NCBI RefSeq assembly: GCF_022549355.1
Contig: NZ_JAKZGL010000020.1
Location: 1 to 59,434 of the forward strand
Reading direction: 5' to 3'
Source of the DNA: Acinetobacter sp. NIPH 2699
GTDB lineage: Bacteria; Pseudomonadota; Gammaproteobacteria; Pseudomonadales; Moraxellaceae
Length of the DNA stretch: 59,434 nucleotides
Positions 1 to 11,086 of the stretch are shown here, one piece after another. How positions within the stretch are numbered: position 1 is the stretch's first letter; each line of letters starts with the position of its first letter. The notes below the pieces were generated by a model. The model worked only from the letters and a program-made list of their open reading frames with translations. It was not told the origin of the DNA and made no database searches. The position numbers were made by a program, and so were the translations under genes.

Positions 1-78
1 CCCGAACTCAGAAGTGAAACCTCTTCGCGCTGATGGTAGTGTGGCACTTGCCATGTGAGAGTAAGTCATCGCCAGCTT
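1..78 (+). rRNA. rrf: 5S ribosomal RNA, 3' part
   Basis: The first ~78 bases match the 3' two thirds of a bacterial 5S rRNA: the CCGAACTCAGAAGTGAAAC segment, the GATGGTAGTGTGG block and the terminal GTAAGTCATCGCCAG. The 5' end lies outside the window, so an rrn operon sits immediately to the left. It is followed directly by a strong terminator. Confidence 0.95.
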
Positions 79-87
79 TTAAATCTA

Positions 88-122
88 AACACCCCCATTC
101 GAAAAAGTGGGGGTGTTTTTTA
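88..122 (+). terminator. Rho-independent terminator of the rRNA operon
   Basis: Stem ACACCCCCA / TGGGGGTGT (89-97 with 108-116) followed by a T tract, ten bases after the 5S rRNA. Confidence 0.9.
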
Positions 123-219
123 TTGGGAATAGAAAATAATAGATAACTTTAAGGCCCAATTTAAGGGCCTTAAAATTTAAATAGAGAAAAATTTATTTAG
201 TATTGATATTAGGACTGGT

Positions 220-555
220 ATGATTTTCTATACACTTTTATCTGGTATTGGTGCGGTCTATTTATGTTTCTTAATGTGGAGCAGATTGAAAAAATCCAAG
301 CAAAAATATCAAGCACCTAGAATAATTCGTAAATGGGTCCTTGATAATCCTGAAGGAGAGCTTTATGAAGCTTTTATCACATCTGATAAGAAAGTCTGGT
401 CTGCTTGCGGGCGTTATGCACATTCTTCTGGTTCAGCGAGTACGACTTGGTCTGATTTTCTCTCAGGCGATTTAAATGAACTTGTGCAAAGAACTATGGG
501 GCAGAAAGTGCTTGAAGAAATGCTTGAATGTCTTAAGCAACAAAATATAAAGTAG
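220..555 (+). CDS. Hypothetical small membrane-anchored protein
   Basis: 111 residues. Residues ~3-20 form one hydrophobic segment (FYTLLSGIGAVYLCFLMW) followed by a Lys/Arg-rich stretch, which suggests an N-terminal membrane anchor with a small soluble domain. The soluble part holds KWVLDNPEGELYEAFITS and a Ser/Thr-rich turn. I do not recognise a family. An AGGA about 6 bases before the ATG supports the start. It stands alone between the rrn terminator and rpoN, with a gap of ~230 bases on the right in which I see nothing specific. Confidence 0.6.
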   Translation: MIFYTLLSGIGAVYLCFLMWSRLKKSKQKYQAPRIIRKWVLDNPEGELYEAFITSDKKVWSACGRYAHSSGSASTTWSDFLSGDLNELVQRTMGQKVLEEMLECLKQQNIK

Positions 556-804
556 TTGATACTTCCTCACCATAAAAAGATGCAATCTGCTCTGATAAGT
601 GTTTCCATTTAACTTGAGCTATCATTTTCAAGAGAGCGTTGAGGTTAAAGTAGACTTCGTATTACAATAAATATTTATACTTTCGCTAATTTTTTGAACA
701 AATAAGTCAGTAGAAAAGAATTTTCCTTATATGCGTAAACATTTCTTTATGTTATAAATAATTTTATAGGCATGTTTTTTGCTTGATTTTTGAAGGAAGA
801 TTTT

Positions 805-2253
805 ATGAGATTATCTGTTGGGTTGAAAGTTACGAATAGTCTATCGCTAACTCCTCAATTGCAGCAGGCGATTCGTCTCTTACAACTTTCAAGTTTAGAA
901 TTAGAGCAAGAAGTACAAATTCAATTGGATAGTAATCCGTTACTCGAAAAAATTGAAGAGATTAGTACAACAGAAAGCTTATCTACATTAGAGTCAACGG
1001 AAAATGGGGATTTAACCACAGAGATTAATGCTGATCATCTACCCAATGATTTACCTGTTGATACAGAATGGGATGATATTTATACACATCAATCAACTGC
1101 TTTGGGATCACCTGAGTATGAAGAAAGAGAGGATAATCGGCAGGTTCAACATAATCTAAAAGAACATATTTTAGAACAGGTCAATTTATTACATTTTTCT
1201 AATCTCGATAAGTTGATTGCATATTGTGTAGTGGATTCTTTGGATGATAAGGGGTTCTTAGATGCGGATTTGGATGAAATTCTGTTTGCCGTAACGCGTA
1301 TATTACAAGAATTGGAAAGTGAAGAAGAGGTTGAATTAGATGAAATCATCGTTGTCTTAAAACATATTCAACATTTAGATCCAATTGGTGTTGGTTCTCG
1401 AAATCTTGCAGAATGTCTCAGGATTCAACTGGAAAGTTTAAGTGAAAACGTTCTTTATGTGGCTGAAGCAAAAAAACTGCTGAAGAATTATGAATTACTC
1501 ATTGCAAATGACTTAAATAGGCTGTTGAAGCAAACGGGCTTATCTAAAGAGCAGTTAAAAAGTGCAGTTGATTTATTAAAAACGTTGAAGCCTTATCCTG
1601 GTTTGGAATTCAATCAGCAAGAATCTGAATATCAAGTTCCAGATGTGGTTGTAGCTAAAAAAGATCTGCATTGGCAGGTGCAACTTAATCCAGATGTCAT
1701 TCCAAAATTGAGAATCAATTCTTTTTATTCCAGTATGATTCGTCGTGCTGATCAGAGTGATGATAATATTTATTTGCGCAATCAGATGCTAGAAGCTAAA
1801 AATTTCATTAAAAGTGTTGATGAGCGTCATAAAACTTTATTAAAAGTCGCAACCTGTATTGTTGAGCATCAAAGAGCATTTTTAGAGTTAGGACCAGAGG
1901 CAATGAAACCTTTGGTATTGCGTGATGTCGCTGAAGAAGTTGAATTACATGAGTCGACTGTGTCTCGCGTGACAACAAATAAATATATGCTGACACCACG
2001 GGGACTTTTTGAATTGAAATATTTCTTTTCAAGTCATGTTGGAACAACGTCTGGTGGCGAGGCTTCTTCTACAGCAATTCGAGCCATGATTAAAAAATTA
2101 GTATCAAATGAAAACCCACGTAAACCTTTGTCGGATAATACAATTGCTGAGATGTTAAAAGAGGAAGGGATTGAGGTGGCTCGACGGACAGTCGCAAAGT
2201 ATCGTGAATCGTTACATATTCCCTCATCTTCTGAAAGAAAAGTCTTGATCTGA
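805..2253 (+). CDS. rpoN: RNA polymerase sigma-54 factor
   Basis: Alternative sigma factor that directs RNA polymerase to -24/-12 promoters and needs enhancer-binding ATPases. The N-terminal activator-interacting region is Gln/Leu-rich (LTPQLQQAIRLLQLSSLELE). An acidic linker follows, then the core-binding domain, a helix-turn-helix (LRDVAEEVELHESTVSRV) and the C-terminal RpoN box (ARRTVAKYRESL), all present and intact. The reading frame is open from a TTG at 790, but ATG 805 gives the family N-terminus MRLSVGLKV and has AAGGAAGA just upstream, so I chose 805 (482 aa). It is followed by hpf, the usual rpoN neighbour. Confidence 0.97.
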   Translation: MRLSVGLKVTNSLSLTPQLQQAIRLLQLSSLELEQEVQIQLDSNPLLEKIEEISTTESLSTLESTENGDLTTEINADHLPNDLPVDTEWDDIYTHQSTALGSPEYEEREDNRQVQHNLKEHILEQVNLLHFSNLDKLIAYCVVDSLDDKGFLDADLDEILFAVTRILQELESEEEVELDEIIVVLKHIQHLDPIGVGSRNLAECLRIQLESLSENVLYVAEAKKLLKNYELLIANDLNRLLKQTGLSKEQLKSAVDLLKTLKPYPGLEFNQQESEYQVPDVVVAKKDLHWQVQLNPDVIPKLRINSFYSSMIRRADQSDDNIYLRNQMLEAKNFIKSVDERHKTLLKVATCIVEHQRAFLELGPEAMKPLVLRDVAEEVELHESTVSRVTTNKYMLTPRGLFELKYFFSSHVGTTSGGEASSTAIRAMIKKLVSNENPRKPLSDNTIAEMLKEEGIEVARRTVAKYRESLHIPSSSERKVLI

Positions 2254-2421
2254 GTTTCAAGGTGTGACTATTCTAGTCATTCATTATGACCAAATAATGA
2301 ATTTTTTTAATAATCACTAGAGGATTCGCTAAGATGATTTAATGGGTGTTAAACCACATTCTGTGCATTAAATTGCTTGAGCGATGTTCTCGTATCCTAA
2401 GAAAAGGTGAGGGATAGAATT

Positions 2422-2763
2422 ATGCAAATAACGATTCGTGGACACCATTTAACCATTACACCTGCAATTGAAGAAAATATTAAAGAAAAATTTAGTCAAA
2501 TGACCAAGCATCTAGATCAAGTCAATAGTATGCAGATCAAATTGGCTAAAGATCATCAAGTTGATAAACGTTCACATAAAGGGAGTGCAAACCATATTGC
2601 AGAGGCAATCATACGCTTGCCGGGGATTGAATTGTTTGCACAGGCGACAGCTGACGATATGTATACTTCAATAAAAAAACTAACAGAAAAATTAAAACGA
2701 CAACTTGCAAAACATAGAAAAATACAATGTTCTTATCAGCATGAACTTGCGATTTCGACTTAA
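2422..2763 (+). CDS. hpf: Ribosome hibernation promoting factor
   Basis: 113 residues, short-type HPF/YfiA family. It starts MQITIRGHHLTITPAIEENI, has the beta-alpha-beta-beta-beta-alpha pattern and a basic C-terminal helix (KLTEKLKRQLAKHRK). Family members bind the 30S subunit at the tRNA/mRNA sites and promote 100S dimers or inactive 70S ribosomes in stationary phase. It follows rpoN as in many gammaproteobacteria. A GTG at 2407 is in frame, but ATG 2422 sits behind AAGGTGAGGGA and gives the conserved N-terminus. Confidence 0.93.
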   Translation: MQITIRGHHLTITPAIEENIKEKFSQMTKHLDQVNSMQIKLAKDHQVDKRSHKGSANHIAEAIIRLPGIELFAQATADDMYTSIKKLTEKLKRQLAKHRKIQCSYQHELAIST

Positions 2764-2778
2764 TTTTTAAGTTGAGTA

Positions 2779-2808
2779 AAAGAGGCTTTTTATAGAGCCT
2801 CTTTTTTT
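2779..2808 (+). terminator. Rho-independent terminator after hpf
   Basis: Stem AAAGAGGC / GCCTCTTT with a following run of T, 15 bases after the hpf stop. Confidence 0.85.
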
Positions 2809-2902
2809 AATGATAAAAAAAGAAAACGCTTACTGAATTATATGAAAAAGTTATAGTAAAATATATCGTTTTACACCAATGGTTGTATAAGAGGTCTTGG
2901 CA

Positions 2903-3154
2903 ATGAATAGTGAGCAGCTCACGCAAATTTTAAAAGAAGCTTTTCCTGAAGCAGAAGTAGCAGTGAGCGGACAGGCTGGGAAGTTTGACCTTCGTATTAT
3001 CGATGACCAGTTTGAAGGTAAACGTACCGTCACTCGCCAACAGGCTGTTTATGCACCCCTAAATTCTTATATTGCGAGTGGTGCAGTTCACGCTGTTACG
3101 ATTCGCGCAATGACAAAAGACGAATGGCGTAAAGCAAGCCTTTTCGGAGCATAA
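2903..3154 (+). CDS. ibaG: BolA family protein, IbaG/YrbA type
   Basis: 83 residues. BolA fold with the FEGKRTVTRQQAVYAPL and A(V)HAVTIRAMT segments; the conserved His in the C-terminal HAVTI strand is the usual Fe-S co-ligand with monothiol glutaredoxins. IbaG is linked to acid resistance and Fe-S/glutaredoxin biology. It lies just upstream of murA, the usual location for ibaG. An in-frame TTG at 2897 exists, but ATG 2903 gives a normal N-terminus (MNSEQLTQIL). Confidence 0.9.
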   Translation: MNSEQLTQILKEAFPEAEVAVSGQAGKFDLRIIDDQFEGKRTVTRQQAVYAPLNSYIASGAVHAVTIRAMTKDEWRKASLFGA

Positions 3155-5100
<1,946 letters not shown>

Positions 5101-5123
5101 AAATAGAAGTCTAATTTTTGTAA

Positions 5124-5149
5124 ATAAGGTCAACTTCGGTTGACCTTAT
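5124..5149 (+). terminator. Hairpin with UUCG tetraloop after hisG
   Basis: Perfect 11-bp inverted repeat ATAAGGTCAAC / GTTGACCTTAT closing a TTCG loop, 23 bases past the hisG stop. There is no good T tract, so it is either a weak terminator or a 3'-end protecting hairpin. Confidence 0.6.
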
Positions 5150-5158
5150 ATTCTTAAG

Positions 5159-5251
5159 TTAGCTGGGATTAGCTAAAACATAGATATTTTGAATCTGCTG
5201 TTGGCGATCAAATGTAAATATCAGCGCGAGAATGCAAATAGGTTGATGATC
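5159..5251 (-). pseudogene. Possible relic of a sigma-factor or NTF2-like gene C-terminus
   Basis: In the hisG-hisD gap the minus strand ends an open stretch with ...CILALIFTFDRQQQ followed by IQNIYVLANPS and a stop. This resembles the C-terminal NTF2-like end (F..dgqI..iyvv.NP) of SigJ-type sigma factors or SnoaL-like proteins. The frame is closed by a TGA a few codons upstream and no start is available. At ~31 codons this is only a suggestive relic. The rest of the gap (to 5535) shows nothing I can name apart from the hisD upstream region. Confidence 0.25.
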
Positions 5252-5535
5252 ATATCACTTAGCCAATAACTATCATTGAGATGGCATATTTCCCAAAAAC
5301 TCACTTCAAGCCTTAAAAGAGCAAGCGTTCAAAAAGCGTAAGATGTTGGGCTAAGAGATTATTTTTATTTAAAAAGTCTTTTCTTTTGTTTAGAAAATGT
5401 TTAGAAACAGAGAAAATGAATAGGTCATCGGAGAATTCACTTTTTCTCATTGATTTTTTAGGCTGATATTGCATCCACAAAGAGGGTGAAAAAGAGTAAA
5501 CTTAGCGCTCTCTTATTCGCTTTGTGGGTAAATTG

Positions 5536-6825
5536 ATGCGACGTTTATCGACTCAGGATCAAAACTTTAAACAGACATTTGCTGAACTTTTAGCATTTGA
5601 AACGGTTAATGATCCTCAACTCATACAAACTGTAGATCAAATTATTGCTGATGTTCGTCAGCATGGTGATGATCATGTGCTTAAATTAACGCAACAGTTC
5701 GATCGACATCCAGCGCATCAATTCTCTGATTTAGAACTCACTCAAGCGCAACTTAAAACTGCATTTGAGGGATTAACGGTTGAAATCCGTGATGCATTAG
5801 AACTTGCTGCAAAGCGTATTCGTACTTTCCATCAAGCTCAAAAGCAAGAAGGGTGGACGTATGTTGATGAGTTGGGAAATACTTTAGGTCAAAAAGTCAC
5901 ACCACTGGATCGTGTTGGAATTTATGTACCAGGCGGTTTAGCGTCTTATCCGTCCTCAGTGTTGATGAATGCCCTTCCTGCCCATGTTGCGGGTGTGCCT
6001 GAAATTATTATGGTTGTTCCAGCACCAAATGGTGAGTTGAATCCATTGGTTTTAGCGGCCGCATATTTAGCTGGGGTGAGTCGAGTTTTTACCATTGGTG
6101 GTGCGCAAGCAGTCGCGGCTTTGGCTTATGGAACGCAAACTGTTCCAGCAGTAGATAAAATTACAGGCCCAGGAAATCGTTTTGTTGCAGCCGCAAAACG
6201 CGCAGTATTTGGTCAAGTCGGTATTGATATGATTGCAGGACCTTCGGAAATTTTGGTGTATGCCGAAGGTGAAAATAATGCAGATTGGCTCGCGATGGAT
6301 GTGTTGTCGCAAGCGGAACACGATACGGTTGCCCAAGCCATTTTTATTACCCCTGATGAAGATCTTTTGAATGCTGTTGATGCTGCGATTGAAAAGCATT
6401 TAAGTGAATTACCAAAAGCTGAAATTGCGAGAACTTCGATTCAAAATCGTGGTGCCTTGGTTTTAGTCAAAGATCGTGCAGAAGCGGTTGAATTGATTAA
6501 TCAAGTTGCACCTGAGCATTTAGAATTATGCCTTGATGATGCAGAGTTGATGAGTCAGGAGATTCGTCATGCTGGCGCAATCTTTATGGGGCGCTATACG
6601 CCTGAAGCAATTGGTGACTACTGTGCTGGGCCAAATCATGTTTTGCCAACATCAGGCACCGCTCGGTTCTCATCGCCACTGGGTGTTTATGATTTTCAAA
6701 AACGTTCTAGCTTAATCATGTGCTCGCAAGAGGGAGTCAAACCTTTGGCGAAGACTGCGGATGTGCTTGCGGTACAGGAAAATCTGGATGCCCATGCGCG
6801 TTCAGCACGCTATCGTTATCAATAA
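5536..6825 (+). CDS. hisD: Histidinol dehydrogenase
   Basis: 429 residues from ATG 5536. Oxidises L-histidinol to L-histidine in two NAD-dependent steps with an active-site zinc. The family signature spans [18 protein letters not shown] and [13 protein letters not shown]; the catalytic EHD/AEHDT and APEHLEL segments and the GPNHVLPT region are present. An in-frame GTG at 5524 would add four residues; [11 protein letters not shown] looks like the native N-terminus. hisC follows 155 bases later, across a palindromic repeat element. Confidence 0.96.
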   Translation: MRRLSTQDQNFKQTFAELLAFETVNDPQLIQTVDQIIADVRQHGDDHVLKLTQQFDRHPAHQFSDLELTQAQLKTAFEGLTVEIRDALELAAKRIRTFHQAQKQEGWTYVDELGNTLGQKVTPLDRVGIYVPGGLASYPSSVLMNALPAHVAGVPEIIMVVPAPNGELNPLVLAAAYLAGVSRVFTIGGAQAVAALAYGTQTVPAVDKITGPGNRFVAAAKRAVFGQVGIDMIAGPSEILVYAEGENNADWLAMDVLSQAEHDTVAQAIFITPDEDLLNAVDAAIEKHLSELPKAEIARTSIQNRGALVLVKDRAEAVELINQVAPEHLELCLDDAELMSQEIRHAGAIFMGRYTPEAIGDYCAGPNHVLPTSGTARFSSPLGVYDFQKRSSLIMCSQEGVKPLAKTADVLAVQENLDAHARSARYRYQ

Positions 6826-6835
6826 CTCTATTATA

Positions 6836-6970
6836 GAAACTCTCCCCTTGCGCAGCAGTGCTGCTCATCTCCTAGGAGGAGAGGGAATTGGTCACATGAA
6901 TACTAAATATACATGTGGCGTAAGTCTAAGATTCCTCTCCCTTTGGGAGAGGTTAGGAAAGGGCAGAAAG
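6836..6970. repeat. REP-like palindromic intergenic element between hisD and hisC
   Basis: A GC-richer block of nested inverted repeats. The left arm holds CTCTCCCC, then GCAGCA/TGCTGC, the palindrome CTCCTAGGAG and GGAGAGGG. The right arm has a perfect 8-bp hairpin CCTCTCCC-TTT-GGGAGAGG (6934-6952) followed by GGTTAGGAAAGGGC. The CTCTCCC...GGGAGAGG(GTTAGGG) style is that of dispersed non-coding REP/MITE-like repeats. It sits inside a likely his transcript. Confidence 0.65.
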
Positions 6971-6980
6971 AGAAATTAAA

Positions 6981-8066
6981 ATGACATTTACAACAGAACA
7001 AATGCGTTTTTGGAGTCCTGAAGTTCGTGAATTGGAACCGTATGTTCCAGGTGAGCAGCCCAAAATTCAGAACTTATTAAAACTCAATACCAATGAAAAT
7101 CCATATCCGCCATCACCGAAAGTTGAGGCAGCAGTTCAAGCTGTTTTGGCAAATCAAGCGGATGCCTTACGCCTATATCCTGACCCTGATGCAACAGTAT
7201 TGAAGCAAGCCATTGCCAAGCAGCAAAATGTTGATGTTACACAAGTCTTTGTCGGCAATGGTTCAGATGAAGTGTTAGCGCATATTTTTAAAGCCTTTTT
7301 TATTCAGAAAGAACCTGTGCTTTATCCAGATATTACCTATAGTTTTTATCCTGTTTATAGTCAGTTCTTTGGAATCCACACCAAGCAGATTCCATTGAAT
7401 CAAAACTTTGAAATAGATGTTTCAGACTATAAGCAAGAAAATGGCGGGATTATTATTACCAATCCAAATGCGCCAACCAGTATTGCATTGGGTCTGGATC
7501 AAATAGAGCGGATTCTGCAAGCGAACCCAAATCGTGTTGTGGTGATTGACGAGGCTTATGTCGATTTTGGTGCTGAGACGGCTGTGCAGTTGGTTAACAC
7601 ATATGAAAATTTAGTGGTCTGTCAAACAACCTCTAAATCACGTTCGTTGGCTGGTTTACGTGTTGGCTTTGCAATAGCTCAGCGTCATTTGATTGCTGCA
7701 CTTGAAGCAGTCAAAAATAGTTTTAACTCTTATCCGATGGACCGTTTTGCAATTGCTGCCGCAGTGGCTTCATTTGAAGATCAAGCCTACTTTGAAACGC
7801 AGTGTGAAAAAGTCATTGAAAGCCGTGACAAACTAGTCAGTGAATTAACGGCTTTAGGCTTTCAAGTATTGCCATCGAAAGCAAATTTCATTTTTGCCAC
7901 GCATCTAAAACATGATGCGGCTCGATTAACCCAACAATTGCGTGAGCAGGGGATTCTGGTTCGTTATTTCAATAAACCTCGGATTAACCAATTCTTGCGT
8001 ATCACGATTGGTACGGAAGAACAAAATAAGCGTTTAGTGGATACGTTTAAAACGCATATTTTATAA
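6981..8066 (+). CDS. hisC: Histidinol-phosphate aminotransferase
   Basis: 361 residues. PLP-dependent class II aminotransferase converting imidazole acetol phosphate and glutamate to histidinol phosphate. The [12 protein letters not shown] start, [24 protein letters not shown] and the Schiff-base lysine region [15 protein letters not shown] are all present, as is the C-terminal Arg region FLRITIGT. It is downstream of hisD and ends 13 bases from the convergent pabB. Confidence 0.96.
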   Translation: MTFTTEQMRFWSPEVRELEPYVPGEQPKIQNLLKLNTNENPYPPSPKVEAAVQAVLANQADALRLYPDPDATVLKQAIAKQQNVDVTQVFVGNGSDEVLAHIFKAFFIQKEPVLYPDITYSFYPVYSQFFGIHTKQIPLNQNFEIDVSDYKQENGGIIITNPNAPTSIALGLDQIERILQANPNRVVVIDEAYVDFGAETAVQLVNTYENLVVCQTTSKSRSLAGLRVGFAIAQRHLIAALEAVKNSFNSYPMDRFAIAAAVASFEDQAYFETQCEKVIESRDKLVSELTALGFQVLPSKANFIFATHLKHDAARLTQQLREQGILVRYFNKPRINQFLRITIGTEEQNKRLVDTFKTHIL

Positions 8067-8079
8067 ATCTATTTTTGAT

Positions 8080-9432
8080 TTATAGGTCTACTTTCTGCCA
8101 TGTATTGAGCAAATCAAGCATGGCAGAAATTTTATCAAAGCATTCCTGATATTCCGCTTCTGCATCCGAAGCGATGGTGATACCACCGCCAGCCCACATT
8201 GATAATTCGTTTTGATATTTTTGAATGCTACGAATTAAAATATTCCAGCGACCTGTTCCATCAAAATTAAAATAACCTAAACTGCCACAATAGGCACCGC
8301 GAGGCGCACCTTCCAGTTCTTCAATGATTTGCATGGCACGAATTTTAGGTGCACCTGTAATTGAACCACCGGGCAAAGCCGACAAGAGCATTTGCATGGG
8401 ATTGATTTCTTTTTTCAATGTTGCTGTGATTTCACTGACCATGTGATGCACTTGGCTGAAGCTTTCAATCTCAAATAATTTCGTGGTGGTGACAGAACCT
8501 GTTTCTGCATAAACACTTAAATCATTACGTAATAAATCCACGATCATGACATTCTCAGCCTGATCTTTTTCAGAGTTGCTCAGCTTATCTTTAGACATTT
8601 GATCCTGTTGAGGATCATCAAACCGTGGCATCGTACCTTTAATAGGGCGTGTTTTTATTTCCCGATTCTTTCGAAACTCGATAAATAACTCAGGAGAACA
8701 GCTCAATAATTCAAAGTCATCAATTTTTAGATAGCCTGCATACGGTGCATGTGTGAGTTGCCATAACGCTTGTGCTGAGCTTAGCAAAGAACCTTTAACC
8801 GCTGTTCTAAACTCTTGCGTTAGATTAATTTGATAACAATCACCAGCTTTGATGTATTCTTGAACGTGTTGAAATGCTTTGAGATATTGTTTTTTTGACC
8901 AACGAGGGCGGCATTCCTCAAGTAAGGAAAGTGTTAATTGATCCTTTTGAGATGGTTGATTGACGAGATCAGAGATAAGCACATAAATAGATTGAGCTTG
9001 TTTTTCATCACTATAAAAATACCAAGCATTATCCTGAAATTTTAAAAAAGTAGAATATTGGCCTAAGAAAAAACCTGGTTGGGAGTGAGTAGAAATATCT
9101 ACATATTGATTGGCACTATAGTCATAACTAAAAAAACCAATATAACCCCCATTAAAAGCCACATCTTGCGGTGACGTTTGAGATGTTGGATCAAAGTTTG
9201 AGAATTCAGTAACGGTTGTTGCTTTTGCTTGTATTTGATATTGATTAAATTCAGTTTGATGAAATTGCTGAACTGTTGATCGTTGAAATATTAGAAATTT
9301 CTGAGGTAGAAAAGCAATAACAGGGGAGTTTTGGTCGTGTAAATACACCAAACCCTTTAAATCATAAAGTTGGGTGAGAAGATCAAATGCAGATGTAAGT
9401 TGCGTGTTCAGCTTTTGTTTAAAGTAAGACAT
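8080..9432 (-). CDS. pabB: Aminodeoxychorismate synthase component I
   Basis: 450 residues. Converts chorismate and ammonia (from a PabA glutaminase) to 4-amino-4-deoxychorismate for folate. The chorismate-binding half carries CYQINLTQEF, TRPIKGTMPR, QVHHMVSEI and PGGSITGAPKIRAMQII. The Lys in PIKGT is the PabB-specific nucleophile (TrpE has PIAGT), which decides between the two paralogues. It is convergent with hisC. No PabA or PabC gene lies nearby. Confidence 0.93.
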   Translation of the reverse strand: MSYFKQKLNTQLTSAFDLLTQLYDLKGLVYLHDQNSPVIAFLPQKFLIFQRSTVQQFHQTEFNQYQIQAKATTVTEFSNFDPTSQTSPQDVAFNGGYIGFFSYDYSANQYVDISTHSQPGFFLGQYSTFLKFQDNAWYFYSDEKQAQSIYVLISDLVNQPSQKDQLTLSLLEECRPRWSKKQYLKAFQHVQEYIKAGDCYQINLTQEFRTAVKGSLLSSAQALWQLTHAPYAGYLKIDDFELLSCSPELFIEFRKNREIKTRPIKGTMPRFDDPQQDQMSKDKLSNSEKDQAENVMIVDLLRNDLSVYAETGSVTTTKLFEIESFSQVHHMVSEITATLKKEINPMQMLLSALPGGSITGAPKIRAMQIIEELEGAPRGAYCGSLGYFNFDGTGRWNILIRSIQKYQNELSMWAGGGITIASDAEAEYQECFDKISAMLDLLNTWQKVDL

Positions 9433-9958
9433 AAAATGAAAATAGATTCATCTACATTTAGAAGAGAGGATTGTACTACAACCCAAAAAACTCTAGCGAC
9501 ACTTTAATCATTATTTAGAGTGAAAGATAGACAGACTTTTTATGTATATGATTAAAGATAATGAGGAATATAAATGTCAATGTTATCTATACGGCGAAAT
9601 AGAGGAAAAATTTTTCTTACATTTCATCGTTACTTTTTAGAAGGAAGATAAAAGAAGCGTTTTTTACAATTTCTATCCAGATTTGAGTGTTCATTTCTTA
9701 TAAAAATATATATTTCTTATGTGTTTATATATTTTTTTGTTGGTGGCGAAGTTAGGTGATGTTTTGCATGCCGTTTATCGGGTTGTTAGTAAAAAACATT
9801 TAACAGGAGTTGAACATAAAATAACAAACGAGTAATTTAGTAGTTGCTAAACGAACTACTCAAGGATTGGAAGTTCAGGTTGTCATTTAAGAAAAAACAA
9901 CAGTGAACAGTTTAGAGTAGTGAAAGTCAAAAAATAAATGCTCTTGGGAGAGTGCTCA
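9433..9958. other. Intergenic region upstream of the fil operon
   Basis: About 525 bases, AT-rich, between divergent pabB and filA; it must carry both promoters. The only structure I see is a hairpin AGTAGTT / AACTACT (9839-9845 with 9854-9860), ~100 bases before filA, in what is probably its leader. No ORF with coding character. Confidence 0.5.
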
Positions 9959-10807
9959 ATGAAAATGTTTACTAAACTCGTTTTAGTTTCTTCAATGGCG
10001 ATTAGCGCAAATGCAATGGCTATGCAGGCAATGGACGATACTGCACTAAGCGCTGCGACAGGTCAAGATGGGATCAATATCGGTATCGCTTTAGGTGCTG
10101 GTGGTATCTCGATCGATAAATTATATATTCACGATAATGATGGTTTACAAACATCAACTAATATTACTGGTGCAACAGGTGTTGCAGGTGCGATCACCAT
10201 TGATGGTCTTAATATTACTCAAGTTGGTACTGGTAATCTGCTCGATCTAGTGATTGATAGTGATGCAGGTACTGCTGGTGCATTTCTGAATATTGCTGCT
10301 AGTGTTGGCGCAGTTGATGTGAGTATCGGTTCTATTGGTGTTGCAGCATCTAACGGCACAGCTTTAGCTGATACAGTTACTGCTGTTCGTGGTGTAGATG
10401 GTACACCAACAGAAATTTTATCTGGCTTAGATCTATCTTTGGGTGCAATTACAGCAAATGTTCAATTGGGTGCTACGCCACAAGGTGCGATGATCAAACT
10501 TGATTCTACTCTACAAGGTGGTTTAACGATTTCTAACCTTGGTATTAATGATGCTGCTGGTGGCGGTCAAATCTACCTAGACAATATTTATGTTCGTGGT
10601 ACGGGTAATTCCACCGGTAACCTTAATATTGATACTGATATTTCTGTAACGACTTCAGGGCTTCAGTTAACAAATAACAGTACTCAAGGTATGAATGTTT
10701 ATATTGAAGGTGTGCGCCTAGGTAGTAGTACTGCTGCTTCAATTGGCGATGTTGAAATTCAGGGCTTAAATGTCGGTACATCAACAATTACCATTTCTGG
10801 TCACTAA
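9959..10807 (+). CDS. filA: FilA, secreted surface/filament protein (DUF6160-like)
   Basis: 282 residues from ATG 9959. A Sec signal peptide (MKMFTKLVLVSSMAISANAMA) is followed by the motif MDDTALSAATGQDGINI, typical of Acinetobacter FilA and related DUF6160-type surface proteins. The mature protein has almost no aromatic or charged clusters and is rich in Gly, Ala, Thr, Asn, Ile and Val in short alternating strands, consistent with a beta-solenoid or stacking fibre subunit. In-frame ATG 9938 would put a non-signal extension in front; GGGAGAG at 9945 fits 9959. It is the first gene of the fil operon, with a terminator directly after it. Confidence 0.82.
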   Translation: MKMFTKLVLVSSMAISANAMAMQAMDDTALSAATGQDGINIGIALGAGGISIDKLYIHDNDGLQTSTNITGATGVAGAITIDGLNITQVGTGNLLDLVIDSDAGTAGAFLNIAASVGAVDVSIGSIGVAASNGTALADTVTAVRGVDGTPTEILSGLDLSLGAITANVQLGATPQGAMIKLDSTLQGGLTISNLGINDAAGGGQIYLDNIYVRGTGNSTGNLNIDTDISVTTSGLQLTNNSTQGMNVYIEGVRLGSSTAASIGDVEIQGLNVGTSTITISGH

Positions 10808-10820
10808 TATCCTTTAAATA

Positions 10821-10847
10821 AAAAAAGCGCATCATGCGCTTTTTTTA
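10821..10847 (+). terminator. Terminator or attenuator between filA and filB
   Basis: Near-perfect hairpin AAAAAAGCGCAT / ATGCGCTTTTTT ending in T7, 13 bases after filA. It probably makes filA transcript more abundant than the downstream genes, which fits a structural subunit. The next ~240 bases are AT-rich leader without a gene. Confidence 0.85.
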
Positions 10848-11086
10848 TTGCCTATATGTTGCTAATAAATATTGATATAGTCATATTGTGTCTAGGGTTA
10901 TGTTTTGGATACATAAAATAGGTCTAACTCAAGAGAAAAACATACATTTCGTCAAAAAAAATAAAAAAAAGCTGTATTTTCTTATAAAAAAAGGTATCTT
11001 CAACAGGCAAGGACGTAGTGTTTGTGACTAAACACTAAAAATAAAATGAATAAGGCAAGTGCTGCCACGGTTAGAAAAAGAGACTT

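Noticed and set aside
5124..5149. Histidine attenuator leader
   Set aside because: There is a hairpin but no short peptide with a run of His codons before hisD.
6836..6970. CRISPR array
   Set aside because: The repeats are nested palindromes, not equal direct repeats with unique spacers; no cas genes in the window.
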